DNA of 10,972 nucleotides from a bacterium (GTDB taxonomy: Bacteria > Thermosulfidibacterota > Thermosulfidibacteria > Thermosulfidibacterales > Thermosulfidibacteraceae), in NCBI GenBank assembly GCA_027022065.1, contig JALVZS010000083.1:22310-33281 (forward strand), in the 5' to 3' direction. The notes beneath the pieces are model-generated. The model was not told the origin of the DNA. It made no database searches and saw nothing but the letters and a program-made list of their open reading frames with translations. Numbering within the stretch: position 1 is the first letter of the stretch; the number at the start of each line of letters is the position of its first letter. This document shows positions 1-5,965 of the stretch, in pieces. The position numbers were made by a program, and so were the translations under genes.

Positions 1-14
1 GAGGCGGAGGTGTC

Positions 15-236
15 ATGATCCGCGATGTGAAGATATGGCGTCAGTGGGAAGCTCAGTGGCAGCGTTCCGCCCGTTTTGATCCTGAGGAGAATTTAAAGGT
101 GTTTTGGACCTTGCTGGAGATAGCGCGTTCTTTGGGGGCGTGGCCGCCGAAGGATCCTCTTGAGGGTATTGAGAATGACATAGAGCTTGCCCGCAAGGTG
201 AACACTTATGTCAAACCTCCTAGTGGATATAGCTAA
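15..236 (+). CDS. Small protein of unknown function, putative partner of the adjacent nucleotidyltransferase
   Basis: This 73-residue soluble protein has no signal peptide or membrane segment. It is rich in Trp for its size (W8, W11, W15, W31, W43). It has an N-terminal charged helix-like stretch, then a central part around residues 36-52 with the pattern ARSLGAWPP..DPLEGI, and it ends soon after an acidic helix (EIARK-like, residues 51-61). I do not recognise a named domain. From general recall, short proteins with a similar 'LGAWPP-DPLEGIE' core sit just upstream of AbiEii/DUF6036-type nucleotidyltransferase genes, so a partner or antitoxin-like role is inferred from position. The ATG is preceded by a GGAGG Shine-Dalgarno at 6-10. 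The last 29 nt overlap the nucleotidyltransferase start, which suggests coupled translation. All six arginines use CGN codons, unlike the genes from 802 onward. The ORF is likely real; its function is unknown. Confidence 0.65.
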   Translation: MIRDVKIWRQWEAQWQRSARFDPEENLKVFWTLLEIARSLGAWPPKDPLEGIENDIELARKVNTYVKPPSGYS

Positions 237-751
237 GGCGTTGGATGAGCTTGGATTACCTTACATGATTATAGGTGGTCAGGCTGTGCTGATTTATGGC
301 GAGCCGCGCTTGACCCGTGACATTGATATAACCTTGGGGCTCACGCCGGATGCTCTGCCTCAGGTGTTGGAGGTGGTTGAAACTGCGAATCCTGGTGGAT
401 AGACCTGAAGATTTTGTCCGTCAAACTTGGGTGCTTCCCACTTTGCATGAGACTAGTGGTCTGCGCGTGGATTTTGTATTCTCCTGGACACCTTACGAGA
501 GGCAGGCGTTGAAGCGTGTGCGGAGGGTGTTTATTGAAAACTATCCTGTTCGTTTTGCCTCTCCAGAGGATGTTATTATACATAAAATGCTGGCCGGGCG
601 TCCACGCGATTTGGAGGATGTGCGGGGTATTTTGCGCAAACAGAAGGTAGATATTAATTATATTTGCTCTTGGTTGCAGGCCTTTGAGCAGGCTTTAAAT
701 CAGTCTTTATTAGAACAATTTGAGCAAATCCAGAGGGAAGAGCGGGGCTAG
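208..751 (+). pseudogene. AbiEii/DUF6036-like minimal nucleotidyltransferase, interrupted by a frameshift
   Basis: Two overlapping reading frames together make one nucleotidyltransferase-fold protein of about 180 residues. The first frame (208-402) carries the nucleotide-binding GGQ motif (residues 23-25) and the RDID metal-binding pair (D38, D40), then hits TAG at 400-402. The second frame resumes before that stop, near LRILVDRPEDF, and carries the third acidic residue in LRVDF (codon 470-472). It continues with the family-like tail 'FASPEDVIIHKMLAGRPRDLEDV' in form and ends at TAG 749-751. Joining them needs a +1 shift (one extra base or two missing) somewhere around 379-399. The catalytic triad is split across the break, so the sequenced allele should give an inactive 64-residue fragment. 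Relatives include toxins of nucleotidyltransferase toxin-antitoxin and abortive-infection systems. Arginines are 13 of 17 CGN, which is foreign to this genome's style. Possible causes are a true decay mutation, a sequencing error or, less likely, recoding. Confidence 0.75.
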
Positions 752-780
752 TTGCTGGACACTGTGGGGCTTTCTATGAT
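752..780 (+). promoter_or_regulatory. Candidate sigma70-type promoter for the dtd operon
   Basis: TTGCTG at 752-757 and TATGAT at 775-780 are separated by 17 nt. This is the ideal spacing for a -35/-10 pair, with an excellent -10 and a moderate -35. The start would fall near 786-788 and leave a short leader holding the GGGAGG ribosome site at 791-796. The -35 begins right after the stop codon of the broken nucleotidyltransferase gene. An inverted repeat (GGGCTT 767-772, AAGCCC 781-786) brackets the -10 and could be an operator. This is a visual match only. Confidence 0.45.
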
Positions 781-801
781 AAGCCCTCCTGGGAGGCACG
801 T

Positions 802-1272
802 ATGGTTGCGGTTATTCAGAGGGTTAGACGCTCTTACGTTGAGGTAGATGGAAAGGTTGTGGGAAGTATTGGCAGGGGTATAAACTGCCTGCTGGGGGTG
901 GAGAAAGGAGACACGGAGGAAGAGGCCAAGTGGCTTGCCCAGAAGGTCGTTGAGCTAAGAATATTTGAAGACCAGCAGGGCAAGATGAATCTTTCTCTTT
1001 TGGACATAAGAGGGGAGCTTCTTGTGGTTTCCCAGTTTACTCTTCTTGCAAACTGCATAAAGGGAAGGAGGCCCAGCTTTACCAATGCGGCGCCGCCGGA
1101 TGAGGCGGAGAGGTTGTACAGGTTTTTTGTGGACTATATAAGGGAAAGGTATGATATCAAGGTTGAAACTGGTGTTTTCAAGGCCATGATGTTGGTGTAT
1201 ATTGAAAACGACGGTCCCGTTACCTTTGTGATAAACACGCGGGACAAATTTAAAAAAGGAGATGAGCGTTGA
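802..1272 (+). CDS. dtd: D-aminoacyl-tRNA deacylase
   Basis: This 156-residue cytosolic protein hydrolyses D-amino acids (and glycine) wrongly attached to tRNA, which protects translation. The DTD fold is recognisable from end to end: N-terminal VAVIQRV strand, LLGVEKGD at 30-37, KMNLS at 61-65, the SQFTL active-site motif at 77-81, KGRRPSF at 87-93, and the NDGPVT motif at 136-141. The last holds the Gly-cisPro pair (G138-P139) that reaches into the partner subunit and enforces chirality. Length is slightly above the usual 145-150 because of a short Lys-rich tail. The residue after SQFTLLA is Asn84, where many family members have Asp (SQFTL-x-A-D). The ATG has GGGAGG at 791-796 five bases upstream. 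The stop overlaps the TTG start of the next gene (TTGA), so the two are probably translationally coupled. It is the first gene of an operon running to 2413. Confidence 0.95.
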   Translation: MVAVIQRVRRSYVEVDGKVVGSIGRGINCLLGVEKGDTEEEAKWLAQKVVELRIFEDQQGKMNLSLLDIRGELLVVSQFTLLANCIKGRRPSFTNAAPPDEAERLYRFFVDYIRERYDIKVETGVFKAMMLVYIENDGPVTFVINTRDKFKKGDER

Positions 1273-1910
1273 GGATAGAAACCGTTGTTGTGGGACCTCT
1301 GGAGGTGAACTGTTACATAGTTTGGGATCCCGAGACCATGGAGGGTGCAGTTATAGATCCAGGTGCGGAGGGTAAGCGTATTGAGCGCATCATTGAGGTT
1401 ACAAAGATAAAGCTTAAGTACATAATAAACACCCACGGACATGTGGACCACATAGGTGCCAACAAAGACATCAAGGAAGCCTTTCCCGATGCACAGCTTG
1501 TAATACACGAAAAGGATCTTCCCCTTTTGAGAAACGCTCTCAATTCCTTTATAGCGCCTATGGTAGGTGCAAAGGCATCTCCGGAGCCCGATGTGCTGCT
1601 TAAAGAGGGGGATACCATAAGCTTTGGTTCCATAAGCCTTGAGGTGATACACACGCCTGGACATACTCCTGGCTCCATCTGCCTCTACACCCCTGGCCTT
1701 ATGTTTACGGGTGATACCCTGTTTGCAGGTTCTGTGGGTAGAACGGATCTTCCCATGTCTGAGCCTGAAAAGCTCATTCCATCCATAAAGAACAAGATTC
1801 TAAAATATCCGGATGATACGGTGATACTTCCCGGGCACGGGCCTTCCAGCACCATAGGCAACGAGAAGAGATACAATCCATTCTTGAGAGAGGGCTTTGT
1901 CCTGCTATGA
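1269..1910 (+). CDS. Metallo-beta-lactamase-fold hydrolase, glyoxalase II-like
   Basis: This 213-residue protein (with a TTG start) belongs to the short glyoxalase II-like branch of the metallo-beta-lactamase fold. The metal ligands are all present: THGHVDH at 55-61 (H56, H58, D60, H61), H132 in TPGHTPGS, D149 in TGDTLF, and H190 in PGHGPSS. The C-terminal YNPF (202-205) is typical of this 'hydroxyacylglutathione hydrolase-like' subgroup. Members cleave thioesters such as S-lactoylglutathione, but many act on unknown substrates, so the substrate is left open. It lacks the long C-terminal substrate domain of classical GloB. The TTG start at 1269 is supported by AAGGAG at 1256-1261, by alignment of [16 protein letters not shown] with the family N-terminus, and by the 4-nt overlap with dtd. 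The 3' end overlaps the psiE-like gene through ATGA at 1907-1910. Confidence 0.9.
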   Translation: MRIETVVVGPLEVNCYIVWDPETMEGAVIDPGAEGKRIERIIEVTKIKLKYIINTHGHVDHIGANKDIKEAFPDAQLVIHEKDLPLLRNALNSFIAPMVGAKASPEPDVLLKEGDTISFGSISLEVIHTPGHTPGSICLYTPGLMFTGDTLFAGSVGRTDLPMSEPEKLIPSIKNKILKYPDDTVILPGHGPSSTIGNEKRYNPFLREGFVLL

Positions 1911-2413
1911 ACAGGGAGGAAATAGATCTATCCCATACCGGCGGTATTACCAGGCTTATCCATAGGGTGGAAAATCTCATCCAGATAGGTATCGCCTTTA
2001 GCCTTCTGGGGATAGCTGCTGTAATATTGGTTTACACGGTATATCACCTCGTTCACCAGTTGGCTTCAGGTAGGGAGATCATCCACACATCCATAAGGGC
2101 CATTCAGGATATACTGCTGGTCATCATTATTCTGGAAGTGCTTTGGACAGTGGTCAACTACATAGAGTCGCAAAGTATACCACTTGAGCCCTTTCTGTTC
2201 ATAGCCATAATCTCTGGCGTTAGAGGCTTGATTCTGCAGAGCACGAAGACCATTGAAGCTGGCCATCAGGACATATACACCATAGCTATGGAGATAGGCA
2301 TTCATGGAGTCTCAATACTTCTGCTTGTGGTTGCCCTGTACATTCTGAGGAAGAGCCGATGTTTCTTGAAAATGGAGAAGGAGTGGGGGACAAAGAGGTC
2401 CCCCAAGGACTAG
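1907..2413 (+). CDS. PsiE-family inner membrane protein
   Basis: This is a 168-residue integral membrane protein. About four hydrophobic segments are visible, near 26-48, 66-85, 95-112 and 126-147. Short charged ends include a basic C-terminal tail (RKSR..., KRSPKD). The stretch [20 protein letters not shown] around 76-95, followed by [15 protein letters not shown], is characteristic of the phosphate-starvation-inducible PsiE family, whose biochemical role is unknown. The name reflects E. coli regulation, and no phosphate regulatory site is visible here. Translation starts at ATG 1907, overlapping the previous stop by 4 nt, and GGGAGG-like bases in the preceding codons are weak, so coupling is likely. 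The gene ends head-to-tail against a small minus-strand gene, sharing 4 nt (2410-2413). Confidence 0.8.
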   Translation: MNREEIDLSHTGGITRLIHRVENLIQIGIAFSLLGIAAVILVYTVYHLVHQLASGREIIHTSIRAIQDILLVIIILEVLWTVVNYIESQSIPLEPFLFIAIISGVRGLILQSTKTIEAGHQDIYTIAMEIGIHGVSILLLVVALYILRKSRCFLKMEKEWGTKRSPKD

Positions 2414-2556
2414 CTGGATTGTGATTCTTCCTCTTTCAGGTGCTCTTCAAGTTTTTTGTCTGCCTGCTCTTTAACGCCTGCCGTTGTGCTTTCCCTTTCC
2501 TCGGTGTCTAACTGCTTTAGCTTCTCGTCAGGCTCTCTGTTGCATCCACAACCCAT
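2410..2556 (-). CDS. 48-residue highly charged protein with N-terminal Cys-x-Cys
   Basis: This very small gene reads [12 protein letters not shown] at its start, then continues almost entirely in charged or polar residues ([28 protein letters not shown]) and ends SQSS before TAG. Cys3 and Cys5 form a CxC pair that could bind metal. The rest looks like one long amphipathic or coiled-coil-prone helix. It has a near-perfect ribosome site, AAAGGAGGT at 2561-2569 read on the minus strand, five bases from the ATG at 2556. That site begins where the aminopeptidase stop codon ends, so the gene is placed as the second cistron of the aminopeptidase transcript. There is no signal peptide or membrane segment. 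I do not recognise the family and assign no function. The strong ribosome site and operon position argue that it is expressed. Confidence 0.75.
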   Translation of the reverse strand: MGCGCNREPDEKLKQLDTEERESTTAGVKEQADKKLEEHLKEEESQSS

Positions 2557-2568
2557 TTTTACCTCCTT

Positions 2569-3669
2569 TTAAATGTCTAAGAAGTTTCCATTTTTATATA
2601 TGAGTTTACCGTCTGCGTAGACTTCACCATCCTTCATGCTCTTTATGAAGTCCCAATGGAGGCCCGATTTGTTTTTGCCTCCCGTTTCCGGGTAGCTTGC
2701 GCCCGCCGCCATGTGTATAGTACCTCCTATCTTTTCGTCAAACAGTATGTCCTTCGTAAACCTCTTTATGCCCTCATTAAGCCCAAAAGCCACCTCTCCC
2801 AGCCTCCTTGCCCCCTCGTCTGTGTCCAACATCTTGTTGAGGAAGTCCTCTCCCTTTTCTGCGGTGGCCTTTACAATCTTTCCCTTCTCAAACCATAGCC
2901 TCACTCCTGTTACCTCAACTCCTGAGTAAACTGCCGGGAAGTCAAAGTATATGTATCCCTCTGCGCTGTCTTCCACGGGAGAGGTGAAGACCTCACCATC
3001 GGGCATGTTTCTCTCACCGCAGCAGTTTATCCACTTTCTTCCCTCTACCCTGACTGTGATGTCGGTTTCTTTTCCTACAAATCTCAGCTCTTTAGCTCCG
3101 CTCAGCAATTTCACTATTCTTTCCTGTCTGTCCGCTACCTGTTTCCAGTAGGCAACAGGATCCTCGTGGTTTAAGCCGCAGGCCTCGTAGACAAATTCTT
3201 CAAACTCTTCTGTGGATAGCTCTGCATCCTGTGCCAGTCCACATGTGGGGTAGGCGGTTAGAACCCAGCGGAATTCTCCTTTAAGCTCCCTTTCGTCCAG
3301 TATGTCCCGTATCTCTCTATATGCAGCTCTTGCCATTGCCACCTTTTTATGATCCACGTTTGTGAGCTCCTTAGTGTTGCTCTCTCCTATAATGGAGATG
3401 AGCCCGTTTATGGTTCTTGCGGTAACCCTGTCTATCTCGCTTATGAACTTCAATTGGTGCTCCTGAGCAAGCCTGTAAAATGTATAGCTTTGTCCTTCAA
3501 AGGAGAGCCTTACTATTGGGTGCGCTCCCCTTTTCAGCACCTCCTCGTAACACATTTTAACGAGGGGCACAGCTTCCGTGGTTCCTCTGATAAGCACCAC
3601 ATCGTCCTTCTTGACTCCCAAAGAATAATCCACCAAAAGAATAGCCCATTTCCTCAGTCTTGGATCCAT
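2569..3669 (-). CDS. M29-family metallo-aminopeptidase (aminopeptidase T/AmpS type)
   Basis: This 366-residue cytosolic protein matches the M29 (thermophilic aminopeptidase) family over its whole length. Family members remove N-terminal residues using two metal ions. The conserved C-terminal metal site is visible: E226 in [16 protein letters not shown]292 in [10 protein letters not shown]319 in GTIHMAAG, Y326, and H338/D340 in SGLHWDF. The E226-to-E292 spacing of 66 matches the pattern I recall for aminopeptidase T. The start is set at ATG 3669. A GTG nine bases upstream (3678) overlaps the AGGAGG ribosome site at 3678-3683 and is therefore unlikely. Family members run about 370-410 residues, so this is a compact one. 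It is the first gene of a two-gene minus-strand unit with the 48-residue MGCGC protein and is divergent from queC. Confidence 0.93.
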   Translation of the reverse strand: MDPRLRKWAILLVDYSLGVKKDDVVLIRGTTEAVPLVKMCYEEVLKRGAHPIVRLSFEGQSYTFYRLAQEHQLKFISEIDRVTARTINGLISIIGESNTKELTNVDHKKVAMARAAYREIRDILDERELKGEFRWVLTAYPTCGLAQDAELSTEEFEEFVYEACGLNHEDPVAYWKQVADRQERIVKLLSGAKELRFVGKETDITVRVEGRKWINCCGERNMPDGEVFTSPVEDSAEGYIYFDFPAVYSGVEVTGVRLWFEKGKIVKATAEKGEDFLNKMLDTDEGARRLGEVAFGLNEGIKRFTKDILFDEKIGGTIHMAAGASYPETGGKNKSGLHWDFIKSMKDGEVYADGKLIYKNGNFLDI

Positions 3670-3671
3670 TG

Positions 3672-3700
3672 TTGCCACCTCCTAAGACGGCTGTTATACT
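3672..3700 (+). promoter_or_regulatory. Candidate sigma70-type promoter for queC
   Basis: TTGCCA at 3672-3677 (5 of 6 to TTGACA) and TATACT at 3695-3700 (5 of 6 to TATAAT) lie exactly 17 nt apart. A start near 3707 would give a leader of about 28 nt to the queC ATG at 3735. The -35 sits between the ribosome site and the start codon of the divergent aminopeptidase gene, so the two transcription units share this control region. No preQ1 riboswitch-like structure is apparent in the short leader. Confidence 0.5.
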
Positions 3701-3714
3701 TATCAACGGCAATT

Positions 3715-3723
3715 TTTATAACA
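3715..3723 (-). promoter_or_regulatory. Candidate extended -10 promoter for the aminopeptidase gene
   Basis: On the minus strand the bases 3723 to 3715 read TGTTATAAA, an extended -10 element (TG, one base, TATAAA). Transcription would begin near 3708 and give a leader of about 39 nt before the ATG at 3669. A weak TTGCCA lies about 15 nt further upstream, inside the start of queC. The match is short and visual, so confidence is low. Confidence 0.35.
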
Positions 3724-3734
3724 TGGGGAGTGAA

Positions 3735-4430
3735 ATGGCAAAAGCACTGGTGCTTTTTTCGTCTGGTATAGATTCCACAACCTGTCTGTGGTGGGCAAAA
3801 AAGCACTTTCACGAGGTTTATGCCGTAACCTTTGATTACGGCCAGAGGCACAGGTTGGAGATAGAGTTTGCCAAGATAACCGCTAGAAAGGCCGGGGTTA
3901 AAGAGCACAAGATTATAAAGATAGATCTGAGACAGATAGGTGGTTCTGCCCTTACGGACGACAGCATAGAGGTGCCTGACAGGGAAGAGATAGATGACTC
4001 CATTCCCGTTACCTATGTGCCTTTTAGGAACGGCATCTTTCTTTCGCTTGCCGTGGCGTATGCCGAGACAAGGGGAATACAGCACATAGTTGGTGGCTGG
4101 AACGCCGTGGATTTTTCAGGTTATCCCGACTGTCGCCCTTCTTTTGTAAAGGCCATGGAAAGGGCTGTAAATGAAGGGACCAAGGCAGCTGTTGAGGGGA
4201 GGCCCTTTACTGTTCATGCCCCTATAATTAACCTCACGAAACCTGAAATCATTGCACTGGGACTGAGCCTTGGAGCGGATTACTCCTACTCCCTTTCCTG
4301 CTACAGGGGGCAGGAGGTTCCCTGCGAAAGATGCGATAGCTGCAGGTTAAGGGCAAAAGGCTGGGAAAAGGTGGGTGTTATGGATCATCTTATAGAGAGG
4401 CTAATCAGGGAGGGCAAGCTATCTCTTTGA
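3735..4430 (+). CDS. queC: 7-cyano-7-deazaguanine synthase (queuosine biosynthesis)
   Basis: QueC converts 7-carboxy-7-deazaguanine to preQ0 using ATP and ammonia, on the route to queuosine in tRNA. The 231-residue product starts [15 protein letters not shown], the PP-loop ATP-binding motif (residues 8-15). The motif reads SSGIDS where SGGxDS is usual. Further family marks are YGQRHR at 35-40, YVPFRNG at 94-100, [14 protein letters not shown] at 122-135, and the zinc site C189-x7-C197-x2-C200-x2-C203. The chosen ATG has GGGGAG four bases upstream. An in-frame ATG at 3723 would add four residues. No other queuosine gene (queD, queE, queF) is in the window. The last 12 nt overlap the end of the convergent permease gene. 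Confidence 0.95.
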   Translation: MAKALVLFSSGIDSTTCLWWAKKHFHEVYAVTFDYGQRHRLEIEFAKITARKAGVKEHKIIKIDLRQIGGSALTDDSIEVPDREEIDDSIPVTYVPFRNGIFLSLAVAYAETRGIQHIVGGWNAVDFSGYPDCRPSFVKAMERAVNEGTKAAVEGRPFTVHAPIINLTKPEIIALGLSLGADYSYSLSCYRGQEVPCERCDSCRLRAKGWEKVGVMDHLIERLIREGKLSL

Positions 4431-5210
4431 TATAAGGAGTGCTCCAAAGAACAAAGCTCCTGCTGTTAAAGCCGTGGTGGCTCCAGGCGGCAGGTCCGTT
4501 ATATAAGATGTGATCATACCCGCCATAACAGCAAGCACCCCTACTGTCACGCTTAAGAGCATTATGTGCTTGAGCTTGGAGAAGAAAAAGATCGCCACGG
4601 ATGCAGGCACCACGGTTAGGGCGGATACGAGAATAACGCCTATAAGCTTTATCGCCACCACCACATTCAGGGTGAACAGGGCCAGAAGTAGGTTGTAGGT
4701 TCTTCTGACGGGCACCCCCATGACATAGGCCATCTCTGGGTCAACCAGCATCAAAAAGATATCCCTTTTAAAGGCCAGGAGGAATCCTATGCTTAATGCA
4801 GAAAGTGTAAGCGCTACAAAAACCTCTCTCCATCCAACTGCAAGCATACTGCCGAAAAGGTAGCTAAACACATCGGAGATGTACCCTTCTCTAATAGAGA
4901 AAAGCACCACTCCTAAGGCCATAAATACAGAGAATATAACGCCCGTTGCCACATCCTCGTGGATGTTTCCCTTGCTTTTCATGTGGCCCATCAAAAAAGC
5001 CGCGGCTAGGGCGAAGGCTGAGGCGGATACTCCCACGGGTATTCCCAGAAGGAATCCCAGAGCCACTCCACCAAAGGCGGCGTGCGAAACACCAACGCTC
5101 AAGAAAGCCCACCTTTTGACCACCACTATGAAGGAGTACAAAGATAGCGTAACGGCTATGACCAGCGCACACAGAAAAGGAGCCACTATGAACGACGGTA
5201 TATGTGGCAT
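4419..5210 (-). CDS. znuB: Metal ABC transporter permease, ZnuB/MntB type (ABC-3 family)
   Basis: This is a 263-residue inner membrane permease with many hydrophobic helices (roughly 7-31, 42-58, 62-75, 87-105, 130-147, 173-209, 216-236, 246-261). Diagnostic ABC-3 family segments include [17 protein letters not shown] at 40-56, [11 protein letters not shown] at 84-94, FGSMLAV at 119-125, a [13 protein letters not shown] stretch at 157-169, and [16 protein letters not shown] near the C-terminus. It should form the membrane channel for Zn2+, Mn2+ or Fe2+ uptake with the ATPase encoded just upstream. The metal cannot be decided from the sequence. The start is uncertain. ATG 5210 (MPHIPS...) is preferred from family length; a GTG at 5219 would add three residues, and neither has a clear ribosome site. 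The gene begins inside the ATPase gene (25-nt overlap), which implies translational coupling. It overlaps queC by 12 nt at its end. Confidence 0.88.
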   Translation of the reverse strand: MPHIPSFIVAPFLCALVIAVTLSLYSFIVVVKRWAFLSVGVSHAAFGGVALGFLLGIPVGVSASAFALAAAFLMGHMKSKGNIHEDVATGVIFSVFMALGVVLFSIREGYISDVFSYLFGSMLAVGWREVFVALTLSALSIGFLLAFKRDIFLMLVDPEMAYVMGVPVRRTYNLLLALFTLNVVVAIKLIGVILVSALTVVPASVAIFFFSKLKHIMLLSVTVGVLAVMAGMITSYITDLPPGATTALTAGALFFGALLISKR

Positions 5211-5911
5211 CCCTCGCACTCTGGATGGTGAACAAATACCTCCATCTTTGTGCCGTAAAGCTCCTCCAGAAGCTTACAGTCTAAAGCGCCTCTGGGATTT
5301 CCCGTGTATTTTAGCTTTTTGTTTAAGCAGGCAATTTTGTCCACAAAGTTTACTATAACTCCTACATCGTGGGAGACCATAAGTATAGTTATCCCCTTCT
5401 CCTTTAGCTCTTTTAAAATACTGTAAAAGCTGTCCTGGGCTATTATATCAACACCTGTGTGGGGCTCGTCCAGAAGCAGAAGCTTAGGCTTTCTTGAAAG
5501 CACCGCTGCAAACATCACCCTTTGCCTTTCCCCTCCCGATAGTTTCTCAAAGGGGGTATCGGCCTTTTCACTCATTCCCACAAGCTTTAAAAATTTGTTC
5601 CCGTCTCCTCCCACAAGTTCAACAAAGTCCCTTGCGGTAAAAGGCACCATACCCTCAATCCTCTGAGGCAGATATCCCACGAGCCCTTCTGCTACAGCCT
5701 TTTCTGGGTGGTTGCCGAAGATCTCAACCCTTCCCTTTGATGGCTTCACTATGCCTAAAATGGCCCTCAATAGAGTAGTTTTCCCACCTCCGTTGGGTCC
5801 TATTATTCCCCAGAACTCTCCTTCCTTAACCTCAAAGGAGACGTCCTCAAGAATCGGCTTGTTTCCCATCTTCACGCTGAGGTTTTCCACTAAGAGGGCC
5901 GTTTTCCTCAT
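5186..5911 (-). CDS. znuC: Metal ABC transporter ATP-binding protein, ZnuC/MntA type
   Basis: This 241-residue ATPase powers the neighbouring permease. All ABC motifs are intact: Walker A GPNGGGKT (38-45), Q-loop PQR (Q83), signature LSGGE (124-128), Walker B LLLLDEP (D148, E149) and H-loop H181. The PQR[15 protein letters not shown] arrangement fits the zinc/manganese uptake subfamily. The C-terminus carries a cluster [10 protein letters not shown] (H228, H229, C232, C235, H236), which looks capable of binding a metal. Related proteins often have His-rich tails, but the CxxCH form is notable. The ATG has a strong AAGGAGGTG ribosome site four bases upstream on the minus strand. There is no periplasmic binding protein gene (znuA) and no zur next to it; the downstream neighbour is queC, convergent. 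Assignment to uptake rather than export rests on family resemblance. Confidence 0.9.
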   Translation of the reverse strand: MRKTALLVENLSVKMGNKPILEDVSFEVKEGEFWGIIGPNGGGKTTLLRAILGIVKPSKGRVEIFGNHPEKAVAEGLVGYLPQRIEGMVPFTARDFVELVGGDGNKFLKLVGMSEKADTPFEKLSGGERQRVMFAAVLSRKPKLLLLDEPHTGVDIIAQDSFYSILKELKEKGITILMVSHDVGVIVNFVDKIACLNKKLKYTGNPRGALDCKLLEELYGTKMEVFVHHPECEGCHIYRRS

Positions 5912-5965
5912 GGCACCTCCTTGTTTACAACAGGCGGAGTATATTTTAAAGGTTTTTTAGGAGAG
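5912..5965. promoter_or_regulatory. AT-rich divergent intergenic control region
   Basis: This 54-bp gap separates two divergent units: metal transporter to the left, prenyl synthase operon to the right. It holds a -10-like TATACT on the minus strand (5944-5939) and the overlapping TATATT on the plus strand (5940-5945). TTTACA at 5924-5929 is a possible plus -35, but the spacing to any -10 is poor. A short inverted repeat TTGT-TT-ACAA (5921-5930) lies just upstream of the ATPase ribosome site. No convincing Zur- or Fur-type palindrome is visible. Confidence 0.35.

Noticed and set aside
376-402. Programmed ribosomal frameshift in the nucleotidyltransferase gene
   Set aside because: No slippery heptamer, internal Shine-Dalgarno stimulator at suitable spacing, or downstream structure is evident; mutation or sequencing error is simpler.
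767-786. Intrinsic terminator after the nucleotidyltransferase gene
   Set aside because: The GGGCTT/AAGCCC stem is only six base pairs and is not followed by a T run; it overlaps a better-supported promoter.
1134-1664. A 176-codon open frame on the minus strand across dtd and the hydrolase gene
   Set aside because: It lies antisense to two clearly coding genes with intact motifs, has no recognisable domain and no convincing ribosome site.
3660-3734. N-terminal extension of QueC by 25 residues
   Set aside because: The extension covers the promoter region and a divergent gene's leader; the family start [11 protein letters not shown] has its own GGGGAG site.
3684-3734. preQ1 riboswitch upstream of queC
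   Set aside because: The leader is only about 28 nt after the predicted start, and I see no stem plus A-rich tail arrangement that would form the pseudoknot.
4879-5358. A 159-codon plus-strand open frame opposite the transporter genes
   Set aside because: Both minus-strand genes here have full ABC transporter motifs, and the plus-strand translation has no family resemblance.
5912-5965. Zur/Fur operator upstream of the metal transporter genes
   Set aside because: Only a 4-bp TTGT/ACAA repeat is present; there is no palindrome resembling known Zur or Fur boxes.
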